Shown here: positions 25,701-33,789 of the stretch, in pieces
How positions within the stretch are numbered: position 1 is the stretch's first letter
Layout: each line of letters starts with the position of its first letter
Assembly: GCA_023362775.1 (NCBI GenBank)
Contig: JALMGJ010000018.1
Span: forward strand, 682,001-746,000
Length of the DNA: 64,000 bases
Source: Charina bottae
Lineage: Eukaryota > Chordata > Lepidosauria > Squamata > Charinaidae
Direction: 5' to 3'
The notes under the pieces: model-generated
What the model saw: only the letters and a program-made list of their open reading frames with translations
Told to the model about the DNA's origin: nothing
Databases searched by the model: none
Made by a program: the position numbers and the translations under genes

Positions 25701-28700
25701 CAAAACGACTCAGTGCTGGTATCACATCTGAAATACACTGCATATTCTGACAGTGAAAGCTGGTTGCTGTCTTGATGGGACTACAAGATTGCAGGAATGT
25801 AAAGTATGGGCCCCATGTAGTAGTTGTGGACACGGCCCTCTTTCACTGTTTGCCCTCCCCAGTCCTTCAAATGCAGCTTGAAGACAAGACAGGATTGTCT
25901 TTGCTTCTACAGACCTTAAAATGCTAAGAGGTTCCCTGGATATATGTTTCAAGCTGAACTTGGGGCCGGGGGTGTGGGTGGAGAAAATAACAGTTGCCTT
26001 AAGCTCAATTATTGGGAAGCAGGGTGAGGCAGGTGTTCCCGTCAGTGGGAAAGGGAGCTGTCTTGACGCTCGCTATTGCAAAGCCTGCCCGTGGGAATAA
26101 TAGGAGCGGAACTGGAAAGATATCGGCTCGGCTGGCAGTGCGGGATCAGAGGGGTCCAGCGTGCTTTCAAGCTAGCACAGAATCCACATGTGCCACGTAT
26201 GAATTGGGGTGTGTATAGACAACTGAGATCAACGCATGAACATTTGCTCTGGCTTTACTAGCAGAATCCCCCCCCCTCACCCAACAGGTTTGGGCAACCT
26301 GGGGGAAATTCCAGCTAACACACCCACACCGCAACTGGAAAACCCCGTGATTTTATAAAGAGGGGAGCAGTTCATTTAACTCACAACGCCAAATTATGGC
26401 TTACTGATGAACCTGCTGGCTCCTCTTCAAGCAGGCAGAGCCAGGGAACTCTGGACATCACCACCCATTATTTGTTTTAAGGTGCTGTCCAGACCAAGGA
26501 CTCTTGCCGAATGTCTAGCTCACAGATTGGGTGGTTATATTTTCATTCAGCAAAACTATACTTCTATTTCATATTCCATATATCCTATATGGACTCCAGA
26601 AACAACATTTTCCTGCAACAACACTTAAGCTGCCTGGAAAAAGATTTTACTGAGAGTTGTTTTAGGGTCAAAGACTTAGCTAAGACCTAAAGGAATCCAA
26701 GTTTTAGCGATAATTTCCCATGCCTACACATCTTTATTTGTTATTTAAGCTAAAATCTAGCCAACACAGAGAGAGATCAATCATTGGATGACATATGATA
26801 TTCTTTCCTCCCTGATTTTTTGCACTGATCCTTGTTCTCCTGTTACTGGTGAGGGAACAAGTGAAACAGGGATGGTTCCACCCTCTATTTCCTGTCACAT
26901 TTTGAAAAATTTTTTTTAAAGGAGGATATTTTCACACATGAAATATTGGGCCAATCACTTTTTAATGCGCAGGTCAAAATGGCATTGACTAAAGGCATGT
27001 TCGCATTAGAACAATAGTCAGACATTGACGTTCCACCAAATCTCACCCATCATGAAAATATCTGAAGAATTTCAGAGGAAGAAGCACACCCAAAACAGTG
27101 GGGTAGGTCTCTTCCTTCAGAGCCGTTCTAGTGACCTTTGTAGGATTGCACAGGAATGGATGTGGTGCGGATCGCAATTTGGGGGGCTGCTTTAGATCTC
27201 AACAGAAACAACGGGAGAGGAAGAGGAAGTGATTCTCGGAGTCATTTGAATAGGATCAATGCCCATTCGGACCCAGGGAGGAAATGCCCGCGTCTCTTTT
27301 TTCTGAGTCCGCGCAGACCTGGGCTCTGCAAGAGGAAGGGCAGCTCACGCCTATTTCCTCTGTGCGTGTGTGTATTCCATGGACTGCATCTTCCCACTGG
27401 CTCCTTTCATCGAAACGTGTTCTATTTTCAACACGACTTGGAGGATGACCTGGATTTTACTACGAATCTGAGAGGTGGAGAAAAGGCCACTGCACGCCGT
27501 TCAATGGCCCTCCGTGGATCCGGACGCTTGCTGGCTTCTATCCCCCCCCCCCCCCCCCCCCGTGCGAAGGGAACAAGGCGTTTAATCTGCAGTTCAATCT
27601 GCCTGCCTAAATCAATCCAATTAATTCTTCTCAGGCCCTGCAATCCAGCCACAGTATTTCTTTTTTTTTTAAATGAGAACTGGAAGTAATAGAAAAATCT
27701 GACCTGTACTTTGTTCAGTAGCTCCTCTTTAAAGAACAGCCTTTTCTAAAATACTGCCACTATCCTTGGTGGCTGAAGTATAAAAATTACCTTTTTTAGT
27801 CCTCTCCTGCTGGTAACAGGCTGTCTTCTAAACTGATCTCATGTGGCCAAATAATTGTCATAGTTTTAATGAGGTGATCTGATTCTCCTTGATGTAAAAT
27901 GTATGGTACGTGAGGGTGAATGTTCCAAGTACACAGAGATATCAGGTCACCCTCAGCATTATTCAGTGAAGGAGGAGAGTGGCCTTAGCCTATGGTGGCC
28001 CAAAATCAGAAGGATTTTCCAACTAACTAATTTTATTGTGAGGCAAAAGTTTCTGTGAGCTGCAGCTCACTTCATCAGAGTGTCATGAGGTACATATATT
28101 TCCCATGAACATTAAGAGTCTTACAATCTACAAGAATATAAAGGAGGGGTCTGCTAGCCCTTTTCAAACTGACGCATTTTACTAAAAGGCAGATGCTTTT
28201 GTGGGCTAAAGCCAGTGGGCTTCCCAGGCAAGAGACTGGAAAGAAGGGGAAGGGGGTATGGGTTATTCCTTCCTTCCACTTTCTCTTCTAACTTTCTCTG
28301 TAGAGCTTTTTCCATCTGGGGGACGCTTCAGTGTGCCGAGAGTACAGCTCTCCATATCCCCAGCATTCTGGGAGCTAAGGTCCTTCAGGCACGTGGGCTG
28401 AGGATTCTGGGAGCTTCCATCTCCCAGCATATCTGCAGGGTAAGCTGATGTTAAGAAAGTCAAGCTCAGTCCTTGCTGTCTACAGGGACAACACCATATC
28501 TTTCTTGGCAACCTCACAGAAGTGGTTTGCTTTTTTTTTTTTTACTTCCAGTCTAGACTGCAGTGCAGGATTTCCTGGTGGCATCCCATCTAAATATTAA
28601 CTCGATCTGAACTTGCTGATCCTTTTTGGATACCTGTCAAGTTCAGCTACATGTTGTAGATATTGTGTGGATATAAAACCTCTTGAAAGAACATTGAATG

Positions 28701-29531
28701 ATCATGCAGGTAACACGACCCAACCGGGGTATGGATGCACACATATGGACCCATAATTGGCTCAGAGCTATAGCAGGAAGGAATTATCTCTCCTCAATGA
28801 TTTCCCCCTTTCAATTCTGAAAATACGTGCTGAAAATACGGATGTTGTAATGTTACCACCACTGGTTTCGAGAGGAAAATTATTTATTTGTTTATTTAGC
28901 AGATTTATATAGCTGCTCATCTCACAAAACGTGACTGGGCAGTGTACAAAACATAATAACTATAAAAACCATAAAACACTCAAACACAAATGAAAGAGAA
29001 AACAGAAAAACGGGAGACTGCGGGAGAACAACCATCACTTGACGTCACGCAGCCACCATGGGATCAAAATGGGCTACTTATGGGCTATTTATGATCACTT
29101 TCTAGGCCCAGTATTGGGACCTCAGGAGTACATACAGTATGCTGACCCCAAGGGTTCCCCATGACTTCTATTCCCCAAAAGTGGCAGCAGAGTTTTCTGC
29201 AATTTTAGTTAGGACATTCACGAAATGCACGGAACTCAGGTGGGCCCGCTGAAGTACCCTTAACATGGTTCACAAATAAAACACTCCCCTCCAAACTTCT
29301 CCCCCCCCAACTGCAAGAGAAAGAGCGGAACCCCAGCGCTGCATATGACAGACCCCTATCCACCTTTTCCCTTGTCCCCCCCCCCCCCCGCATGTTGTGG
29401 GGCAATAAAGCCACGTTCCAGGAACAGCTTCTCATCCACGCTGCTTACCTGGAATGATACTTGGATTTGCCAAGTGCTTTGCTGATGGCAGCCGAAGTTG
29501 AACGCCTCCTTTGAACGATGGGTTTCATCTT
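1163..29531 (-). CDS. ARHGAP20: ARHGAP20-like Rho GTPase-activating protein, 13 exons, both ends missing
   Basis: Spliced CDS on the minus strand, joining exons 29531-29449, 23192-23019, 22616-22467, 20400-20359, 19848-19764, 14964-14887, 13797-13731, 7843-7655, 5851-5676, 5101-4940, 2919-2810, 2058-1869 and 1277-1163. Every junction has AG acceptor and GT donor, and every phase matches its neighbour, giving 540 codons without a stop. In this numbering, residues about 28-150 form a PH domain (motif QTQERHLFLF), about 155-235 a Ras-association-like domain (DYHLWV, PYPLIG-like NPAYPLIG), and about 340-530 a RhoGAP domain with arginine finger R366 in GIFRRSAN. PH-RA-RhoGAP in this order is typical of ARHGAP20, a cytoplasmic protein that stimulates GTP hydrolysis by Rho-family GTPases. 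The start codon exon and the long C-terminal exon of that family are not seen here. The name is by recognition of conserved segments; a close paralogue cannot be excluded. Confidence 0.85.
1869..2058 (-). CDS. ARHGAP20: ARHGAP20-like exon l (RhoGAP domain)
   Basis: 190 bp reading KQLPEANLLLLKHLFGVLHH, then NQMNAFNLALCIAPNMLW, the NLA-(V/C)-(A/G)P helix that contacts the GTPase. Acceptor ctggacag, donor AAG|gtagcc. It enters in phase 2 and leaves in phase 0. Confidence 0.92.
2810..2919 (-). CDS. ARHGAP20: ARHGAP20-like exon k (RhoGAP domain)
   Basis: 110 bp reading DFLRNIPDSVLSSDMHNLWM, the classic FLR-IP-LL motif of RhoGAP domains. Acceptor aaatttag, donor CAGAG|gtgggt; phase 0 in, phase 2 out. 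Confidence 0.9.
3232..3780. mobile_element. hAT MITE (family 1) with expanded internal minisatellite
   Basis: Terminal inverted repeats start cagagctttccaaact at the left and read ...gtttggaaagctctg at the right. Flanked by a perfect 8-bp target duplication, ctctagtc (3224-3231 and 3781-3788), as expected of hAT elements. Sister copies lie at 7152 and 10898. No transposase, so non-autonomous. Confidence 0.9.
3318..3712. repeat. Minisatellite, about 7 units of 52-61 bp
   Basis: The core caggtcctagtgcctgc recurs about seven times with variable spacers (tgccttgtgcc..gctgcctccaaacctgc). It lies wholly inside the hAT MITE. Confidence 0.9.
3789..4939. other. Intronic sequence without recognised features
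   Basis: A run of ccctg pentamers occurs near 4165-4190 and a (caggcagg) patch near 4357. I see no exon and no identifiable repeat in the rest. Confidence 0.4.
4940..5101 (-). CDS. ARHGAP20: ARHGAP20-like exon j (RhoGAP domain, arginine finger)
   Basis: 162 bp, 54 whole codons. It contains the catalytic arginine finger within GPSTRGIFRRSANAKNCKEL and the following ELKEKLNSG helix. Acceptor cccacag, donor ACG|gtaaat. The catalytic arginine is intact, so GAP activity is expected. Confidence 0.92.
5676..5851 (-). CDS. ARHGAP20: ARHGAP20-like exon i (linker into RhoGAP domain)
   Basis: 176 bp with the basic KHSKRKKSLIDWALRR, a serine/proline-rich linker and KLFGLSLASVCPDGSLPKPI, the entry to the RhoGAP domain. 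Acceptor ctctcag at 5853-5852 is preferred over an alternative AG at 5842-5841 because only the former keeps phase with exon h. Donor ATCATG|gtaaga. Confidence 0.87.
6026..6335. mobile_element. hAT MITE (family 2), CAGGGGTGTCCA ends
   Basis: Ends caggggtgtccacgg and ..ggttggacacccctg are inverted repeats. The 8-bp duplication cattactg flanks it (6018-6025 and 6336-6343). The interior is GC-rich without coding capacity. Confidence 0.9.
6344..7143. other. Intronic sequence, mostly unassigned
   Basis: A fragment near 6430-6560 (acaaccctgtgtgat..., ..cacgaactcagatctttcg...ttaaccgctgc) looks like an old MIR/tRNA-SINE-like repeat on the minus strand. The rest is unrecognised. Confidence 0.4.
7152..7355. 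mobile_element. hAT MITE (family 1), copy with a single minisatellite unit
   Basis: Same ends as the element at 3232 and the same internal start (gtgtgtc..gacatgttagtgtgtcgg). It has only one gcaggtcctagtgcctgcc unit. Target duplication ctctaggc / cactaggc (7144-7151 and 7356-7363), one mismatch. Confidence 0.88.
7655..7843 (-). CDS. ARHGAP20: ARHGAP20-like exon h (end of RA-like domain and linker)
   Basis: 189 bp. It opens with HEHPFSI, which continues the PLIG of exon g, and contains LLDQLPRDRQCQFILKP, a conserved linker motif before the RhoGAP domain. Acceptor ttgcaacag, donor AGAG|gtgaga. The phase (1 in, 1 out) fixes the reading frame across a region where other frames are also open. 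Confidence 0.87.
7955..8150 (-). mobile_element. L2/CR1-type LINE 3' tail
   Basis: Antisense (attt)n run followed by atcaccacccaactcccccaagaggg and gggcagtttacaat. This is the complement of the squamate LINE tail seen on the plus strand at 39295-39425 and 47488-47645. Strongly 5' truncated; ends are approximate. Confidence 0.65.
8405..8431. repeat. (TG)n microsatellite
   Basis: About 13 uninterrupted TG dinucleotides. Confidence 0.95.
8432..9736. other. Intronic sequence without recognised features
   Basis: Apart from a G-run near 8622-8631 I see no exon, RNA gene or repeat that I can name here. Confidence 0.4.
9748..10005 (+). mobile_element. tRNA-derived SINE (second family) with (TAA)n tail
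   Basis: The head agccagtttggggtagtggttaaggc has a tRNA-like A box. The body has the ctgccttgggcac and ctgggccagtcact motifs, and the 3' end gtcgccaagagtcaacactga is followed by (taa)n. Target duplication atgatgcaaca lies at 9737-9747 and 10006-10016. Other copies are at 49848, 50088 and 60014. Confidence 0.87.
10017..10889. other. AT-rich intronic sequence, unassigned
   Basis: No exon with family similarity was found. It may contain an old degraded LINE, judging from long purine-rich semi-open frames, but no motif is readable. Confidence 0.35.
10898..11115. mobile_element. hAT MITE (family 1), GC-rich variant
   Basis: Ends catagctttccaaactg and ..atttggaaagcactg match family 1. Target duplication ccttactg at 10890-10897 and 11116-11123. 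The interior is ggcggcacgggggcgg-like and unrelated to the minisatellite of the 3232 copy. Confidence 0.88.
11124..13730. other. Intronic sequence, no recognised exon
   Basis: It contains C-runs near 11241-11254, a patch at about 12575-12600 (catggccaccatcttgac) shared with other repeats in the window, and a (TG)n run near 13530. No coding segment fits the gene here; exons g and h join directly in phase across this interval. Confidence 0.4.
13731..13797 (-). CDS. ARHGAP20: ARHGAP20-like exon g (RA-like domain)
   Basis: 67 bp, reading GRPSDYHLWVISGRDNPAYP and LIG, a conserved strand pair of the RA-like domain. Acceptor ttcacag, donor ATTG|gtaag; phase 0 in, phase 1 out. Confidence 0.87.
14887..14964 (-). 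CDS. ARHGAP20: ARHGAP20-like exon f (RA-like domain)
   Basis: 78 bp, 26 whole codons, containing METADNVIKKATEQLGVP, the first helix of the Ras-association-like fold. Acceptor ttttatttag, donor CCT|gtaagt. The intron between exons e and f holds the nested LINE pair at 15301-19400. Confidence 0.87.
15301..15470 (-). mobile_element. Older RTE-type LINE, 3' part (split by insertion)
   Basis: Begins at a (tgat)n simple tail and continues tgccatcaagtcagtgctgac. The same sequence occurs at 38433-38600, which is uninterrupted. The remainder resumes at 18512. Confidence 0.75.
15471..17348 (-). pseudogene. LINE endonuclease/RT fragment (inverted 5' half)
   Basis: From 17348 downward the frame reads the C-terminal half of an APE endonuclease (GDFNARVG at about 17120, TDHRLI at about 16830). 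After a basic linker come reverse transcriptase motifs: NNKASGPDGIPAEVF, GNYRGISLL, FIDLTKAFDTINR and SGVKQGCVIVPTL. It ends at 15471 inside the RT, just before the catalytic ADD box. An in-frame stop near 17275 and an 18-bp tandem repeat (KCKECK..., 15705-15755) show it is inactive. The EN N-terminus is missing. Confidence 0.85.
17349..18444 (+). pseudogene. LINE RT C-terminal part with zinc-knuckle end
   Basis: Starts FAIFIAMIIHLVEE and continues through the RT catalytic box QYADDNVV (about 17507-17530), NIKKTKVL and FSYLGSHLS. After a frameshift near 17865 it reads LRWTGHVARMPDHRLPKQLL and ends with CPHCGRLCGSRIGLYSHLRI and HC, a C2H2-type knuckle. A stop near 17430 and the frameshift make it non-functional. 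The noncoding 3' end finishes in gatgaatga. Confidence 0.85.
18512..19400 (-). pseudogene. Older RTE-type LINE, RT C-terminal remnant
   Basis: Minus-strand frame 19227-18721 reads GRGFKIGQRNISNLHCANDATL and then LKIKMTKLIAT and DHFCLLGSTIS. The Y of the YADD box is changed and the D-D pair is partly lost (CANDATL). It continues the fragment at 15301-15470 and is clearly older than the LINE inserted into it. The upstream edge near 19400 is approximate. Confidence 0.78.
19710..19748. repeat. (AAT)n microsatellite
   Basis: About 13 trinucleotide repeats, 16 bases downstream (in gene direction) of the exon e donor. Confidence 0.95.
19764..19848 (-). CDS. ARHGAP20: ARHGAP20-like exon e (linker into RA-like domain)
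   Basis: 85 bp, reading IYEIKQTEYPKSLPMQILVM, with the YPKSLP motif that links the PH and RA-like domains in the family. Acceptor tacag, donor TCT|gtgag. Enters in phase 2, leaves in phase 0. Confidence 0.82.
20359..20400 (-). CDS. ARHGAP20: ARHGAP20-like exon d (42-bp microexon, PH C-terminal helix)
   Basis: Only 42 bp, encoding SSEVKERWLSML and flanking residues. This is the C-terminal helix of the PH domain with its invariant tryptophan. Acceptor cttatttgcag, donor CTG|gtatga. It enters and leaves in phase 2, exactly fitting exons c and e. It is too short for an ORF search and is supported by splice sites, phase and homology to the family. Confidence 0.82.
20401..22466. other. Intron between exons c and d, unassigned
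   Basis: I looked for conserved family segments and found none, and exons c and d are already in phase. No repeat is recognised with confidence. Confidence 0.4.
22467..22616 (-). CDS. ARHGAP20: ARHGAP20-like exon c (PH domain, second half)
   Basis: 150 bp, phase 2 to phase 2. It begins with the lysine-rich SLKLKKKIHLSEVW and ends with the conserved FVIGWPTINYVITF, both typical of the ARHGAP20 PH domain. Acceptor gcacgcag, donor TTTCAG|gtaatg. Confidence 0.88.
23019..23192 (-). CDS. ARHGAP20: ARHGAP20-like exon b (PH domain, first half)
   Basis: 174 bp, entering in phase 2 and leaving in phase 2. It encodes the first strands of the PH domain, with the diagnostic run QTQERHLFLFSNMLIVAKSK at its end. 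Acceptor ttttccag, donor AA|gtaagtg. No stop in 57 codons. Confidence 0.88.
23193..28540. other. Long intron, few recognisable features
   Basis: Homopolymer G at 23520-23530, (cca)n at 24331-24348 and a 20-base C run at 27542-27560. A fragment near 28020-28090 (complement gatgaagtgagctgcagctc) is a dispersed reptile repeat end that I cannot assign. No exon seen. Confidence 0.4.
28550..28680 (-). mobile_element. 5S rRNA-derived SINE, degraded
   Basis: On the complement, agctgaacttgacaggtatc, then cagatcgagttaatatttag and atgggatgccaccaggaaat follow the 5S rRNA internal promoter order (GCTAAGCAGGGTC, GGTTAGTACTTGGATGGGAGACC, GGGAAT). The match is loose but collinear. Confidence 0.6.
28880..29000 (-). 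mobile_element. L2/CR1-type LINE 3' tail
   Basis: Antisense (attt)n followed by agcagatttatatagctgct and gactgggcagtgtacaa, the complement of the squamate LINE tail. Confidence 0.6.
29449..29531 (-). CDS. ARHGAP20: ARHGAP20-like exon a (N-terminal basic segment)
   Basis: 83 bp, reading KMKPIVQRRRSTSAAISKAL and on to the donor. The acceptor follows a pyrimidine-rich tract (29532-29550 on the complement) and the donor is CAG|gtaag. The basic QRRRS segment resembles the stretch that precedes the PH domain in ARHGAP20. It ends in phase 2 and joins exon b in frame. An ATG sits at its second codon, but the strong acceptor argues that coding sequence begins further upstream. Confidence 0.75.
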
Positions 29532-30685
29532 CTGTGAGAGAAAAGGACAGCGGGGGTGAGCATGCCGTCGGCCCCTCCTCATTTCGTGGCACAGGATGAG
29601 CTACGCTAACAGGAAAAGGATGTGGCAGGGAGTTGTTCCAAGACTAAGTGAAGAGGACATGGCCCAGTTCAAAAACTCAATGCCTGGAATGCTACATTGC
29701 TACAGAGAAGACCCACATTCAGCCACTCCTTGCCGTGCTGCTGCCTATGTGCAGGGAGTTTGTTCCTGTTGGGGAAGGCACTCAGGCCAGAGAACCATCC
29801 CTTCTATTCCCACAATGGGAGGCTGGTGGAAGGGCCGCAGAAAAACAGAAGAAGAGACAGTAGGTAGCATGCAATGAAAGCAGGAGGAGCAGAAGCAGGT
29901 CAGATGGTAGATCTGGCTTGGTGGGGACCAGAACTCCCTGCTCCCTGGGAGCAAGCCTGTAAATAAGATCCAACCATGTCTTGTTCAGAGCAGCAAAGCA
30001 CAATTTCAGCAGCAAGCCACAAATTGGCATCTATCTTCCCCAAAGTGGTGCCCTCTGGCTGAACTTCAGCTCCCCCGCCTCTAGCTGGCACAGCTAATGT
30101 ACTGATGCCCAGCACAGAAAGAGGGCATCCTGGTTTAACCAGCATCTTACAAAAACAGAGGCAGAAAGAAATTTCGGCAGAAAACCCACAGAAAATTTCG
30201 GCAGAAAACCCATCCATGGGGAATCTGAAAACATGGATGCTCATGTGCAGAAGCATTTGGAAAGGACCCAGATGGAGCAAGAAGGCTGCCTTTGGGAAAG
30301 TGGGACAGGGAGCTAGGAAACCCATTTCCGTGAAGAGCTAGGCCCGAATCCCGGAAAATCCAGTACGGCTCTAGGAGGTGCCAAGGAGAGATACGACGTA
30401 AACCTAGGCTGCAACACTCAGAACCTGTGATTATTTTGTCTGGTGATAGCAAGAACTTGGGTGTGAGGAAGATCCAGTGGAATGAAGAGAATCTTTGGCT
30501 CATGGACAAGTCATTCCATGCCACGTTCTGTGTGAGAGGCCGCACGTAGAAGGCTGAGTGGCTCATGACTCCCCACCATCAATCAAGCCCGTTCCTTGGG
30601 CCAAGGCCCTTCTTTCGGCTCACTGTAAAACTATCCATTCTCATGTGCAACTGCCATGTCTCTTCTGCACCCATTTCAACGGGGG
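29532..30685. other. Sequence upstream of exon a, unassigned
   Basis: No first exon identified. A 24-bp direct duplication (aaaatttcggcagaaaaccc, about 30169-30212) is the only local structure noticed. C-run at 29379-29389. Confidence 0.4.
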
Positions 30686-30689
30686 TCAT

Positions 30690-30845
30690 AAGTGGAAAGG
30701 GAAAGAGCAGGATAGCTGTGCAAATGCGTTGCAGGCATGGACAGGGAGGCATGTTGTGAAGCATGGAGGGCACATGACGTGCGCGGAACACTGTTACCAT
30801 CCCACAGAAGTGGTACCTATTTACCTACTTGCATTTGCACTTCCC
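30690..30845 (-). mobile_element. Sauria SINE fragment
   Basis: Carries gacgtgcgcggaacactgtt, acagaagtggtacctattta and ctacttgcatttgca, matching the middle of the SINE at 34611. Both ends are lost. Confidence 0.7.
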
Positions 30846-31989
30846 TTTTTTTTCTTTCTTACTTGACATTTCTACTTGCAGAGTCATTTCTAAGTTGGCA
30901 TCACTGATGCTTTCCCCTAATTTACAAGTTCTCAGCTCTCCTTAATTGCTTTCTGGAAAGCTGGTTCCTCAACTACCACATTCAGTTATTTAATTAGTAG
31001 ACCACACTGAAAACAGCAATGTTTACATTTCCAAACAGAAAGGTACAAATTTTGTTAGACTGTAATCCTTTGCTTCTGCACTGAAGGCACTTAAAAAAAA
31101 CAACCTTATTTTTCTCTCTTTATTTTCAAATTGTACTATGGTAATAAAACACATCCAACACGTTGAAGAAAAAATCAGATTTTCTACCCAGTTTGCCACT
31201 GACCAGATCAGTTTATCTGCCTTGATGTGTGAAATCGACTCAACCAAGGTCAATTTCATTCTCTCTCCCAGATGTCCCCATTTCAGAATGGAAAAGAGCA
31301 GGACGTAAGTGGATGGTTCTCATGGTCCTTATCATTTGAATACTCCAGGCACTTCTGTGCAGTGAACTTGCAAAGACCCGGCAGCCAGTCAAAACGCGTC
31401 CTGCCTGCCCAATAGTCAGACTTAGCCCACGAGCGCTCAGCTACCGCCAGTAATTGGGTGCCTCATCCTGTCCCCTCAATTTCACATAAAAAAGCCAGAA
31501 TCCTTTTCTCCTCCCTAAAACCCAGTAAAAGACTGTTAAATGTGACTGATTTGTTTGTCTGCCATGATGGCATAAGTCCTGGCATGACACCCTGGTATTT
31601 GATCACTTCCTCCACACCAGTTACGCGGTGGGACCAGGCGCTGGGGGGCAGGGTACTCAGGTATCCATTCCAGGGGCCAAACAGATCACCCCAGGCAACC
31701 CCACACTTATACAGGGCCATTCCCTGCTGCAAACAGAAATGCCCCACTTGCTAATAGCAAGAATTCCTCTTGCACTACCGCAACAGGAAGGTGGATTGCA
31801 ATGCAAAGGGCGGGATACAGTGAGTGTATCAACTCACCAGCAGGGGACTCATCTCCTATGGAATAGATATAAACCCACACTGTGCCCAAAAACGCCTTTA
31901 TGGGTCCAGCACAAGAAGCTTTTTACAGGAAAGAAAGAGAAGGTGAAGAGAAATGGTGAACTTATCAAGAGGTGTTAGAACAGGAACAT

Positions 31990-33240
31990 GGAGAATATAA
32001 GATGAAATCAAGGGAGCAACTGGTTTGCACTGGTTCACCTGCTTCCTCCGGGGCCGGTTCCAATCGGTGTTGATAGGGAGCGAGAGATCCGGCCCGCGCC
32101 CCCTCCTTTGTGGGCTGCGGCATGGTTCAGTACTCTCTCCGCTCCTTTTTAACATCTACATGAAACCACTGGGTGCGATCATCCGTCACCACGGGATGAG
32201 ATATCATCAATATGCGGATGATACTCAATTATACATCTCCATCCCAGGTGACTTAAGTGATGTTGTGACCACCCTCTCTCGGTGCCTGGAGGCTGTAGGG
32301 GTCTGGATGGGGAACAACGGGCTTCAGATGAACCCTGGTAAGACGGAGTGGCTGTGGATTGGGGGCTCCCGGGTATCCGGGAACTTAGCATCTTTGGCTC
32401 TGGATGGGGTTGCACTGCCCCAGACAGATCCAGTGTAGAACCTGGGGCTTCTCCTGGACTCACGACTCCTGCTCGAAGAGCAGGTGGCAGCCATGGCCAA
32501 GGGAGCCTTTGCCCAACTTAGTGTTGTGCGCCAGTTACACCCCTTCCTGGATCGGGAGTCCCTCCAGTCAGTCATGCCCTAGTCATCTCCCTTATAGACT
32601 ACTGCAATACGCTCTACATGGGGCCACCCTTGAAGAGTATCCGGAAGCTACAGCTGGTCCAGAATGCGGCCGCGTGAGCAGTCTTAGGAGTCCTAAGGAG
32701 GGCACACATAACACCTTTGCTGCGCAAGCTGCAGTGGGTGCCAGTTTGCTTCCGGGTCCAATTCAAGGTGTTGGTTATCACCTTTAAAGCCCTACATGGC
32801 ATGGGTCCAGGTTACCTGAGGGACCACCTCACTCCCATTATATCGACCCGTTCCACCTGGTCAGGCAGAGAGGATGTGTTATGGACCCTGTCCATGAGGG
32901 ATTGCTGATTGGCAAGGTCCAGGAGGAGGGCCTTCTCTGCTGTGGCACCCACCCTTTGGAATAAGTTACCCCCGGAGGTAAGACAGGCCCCCACTCTCCT
33001 GGCCTTCAGGAAGGGGGTTAAAACCAGGTTATGCCATCTTGCTTCGGGTGGGAGGGGGGATAGCCATTCATGGAGGTGGTTGGCACCGTGATGGTGCCAA
33101 TGATAAGATCTTGATTTGCCATCTTGTATCTCTATATTTTATATTTGTATTTTTATATCCTTGGGGGGGAGATGGGCAGTCATAGAACTATGATGTATAA
33201 ATAAATAAGTAAATAAACAAACAAACAAATAAATAAATAA
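31990..33240 (+). mobile_element. L2/CR1-type LINE, 5' truncated
   Basis: Plus-strand RT remnant reads GSVLSPLLFNIYMKPLGAII and, across the catalytic box, YHQYADDTQLYISIP. Next come LEAVGVWMGNNGLQMNPGKT and, after stops and frameshifts, the LINE C-terminus (LQWVPVCFRVQFKVLVITFK, NKLPPEVR). It ends in a noncoding tail with gggagatgggcagtcat and (aaat)n. Stops near 32438 and 32581 show it is dead. L2 versus CR1 cannot be decided by eye. Confidence 0.8.
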
Positions 33241-33305
33241 ATATTTATATTATATTATATTAATATATATATATATTTATATTTATATGTATATTGTATC
33301 ATTTT
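33241..33305. repeat. AT-rich low-complexity tract
   Basis: Alternating (TA)/(TATT) sequence following the LINE poly(AAAT) tail. Confidence 0.85.
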
Positions 33306-33485
33306 AAAGGTTTTTCCCTGCACAGTCGTGTCCGACTCTAGGGGGCAGTGCTCGTCTCCATTTCTTAGCCTAAGAGCCAGAATGCTGTTACCATCCCACA
33401 GGAGTGGTACCTATTTACCTACTTGCATTTGCATGCTTTCGAATTGCTAAGTTGGCAAGAGCTGGGGCGAGTGCGGGAGGCAAGT
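33306..33485 (-). mobile_element. Sauria SINE, 3' part only
   Basis: Contains cagtcgtgtccgactctagg, gtggtacctatttacctact and gcatgctttcgaattgctaa. The tRNA-like head is missing; it runs straight into the minisatellite at 33484. Confidence 0.85.
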
Positions 33486-33650
33486 CCGATTGGCTCCCGC
33501 CTGCAAACCCCACCCCCCGGTCCACGCGATTGACTCCCGCCTGCAAACCCTGCCCCTGGTCCGCACAATTGGCTCCCACCTGCAAACCCCGCCCCCCAGC
33601 CTGCACAATTGGCTCCTGCCTGCAAACCCCTCCCCCCTGTCCGTGCTCCA
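33484..33650. repeat. Minisatellite, 4 units of about 39-41 bp
   Basis: The unit core attggctcccgcctgcaaac followed by a C-rich spacer occurs four times with point differences. Confidence 0.88.
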
Positions 33651-33789
33651 GCTCGGATCCTTCTTCCGCGCCATTCCCGCCGGGTTTGAAAAATGGGACA
33701 AAGTTGAGATTTTTATGAAAACGATGGGATGGTTGAAAAATGCTTAAAAAACGGGACTGTCCCATTCAAAACGGGACGTATGGTCAGCC

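Noticed and set aside
27156..27689. 177-residue ORF near a GC-rich patch, possible promoter/first exon
   Set aside because: It is on the strand opposite the gene, lies between exons a and b, and contains a translated poly-C; no promoter elements are convincing.
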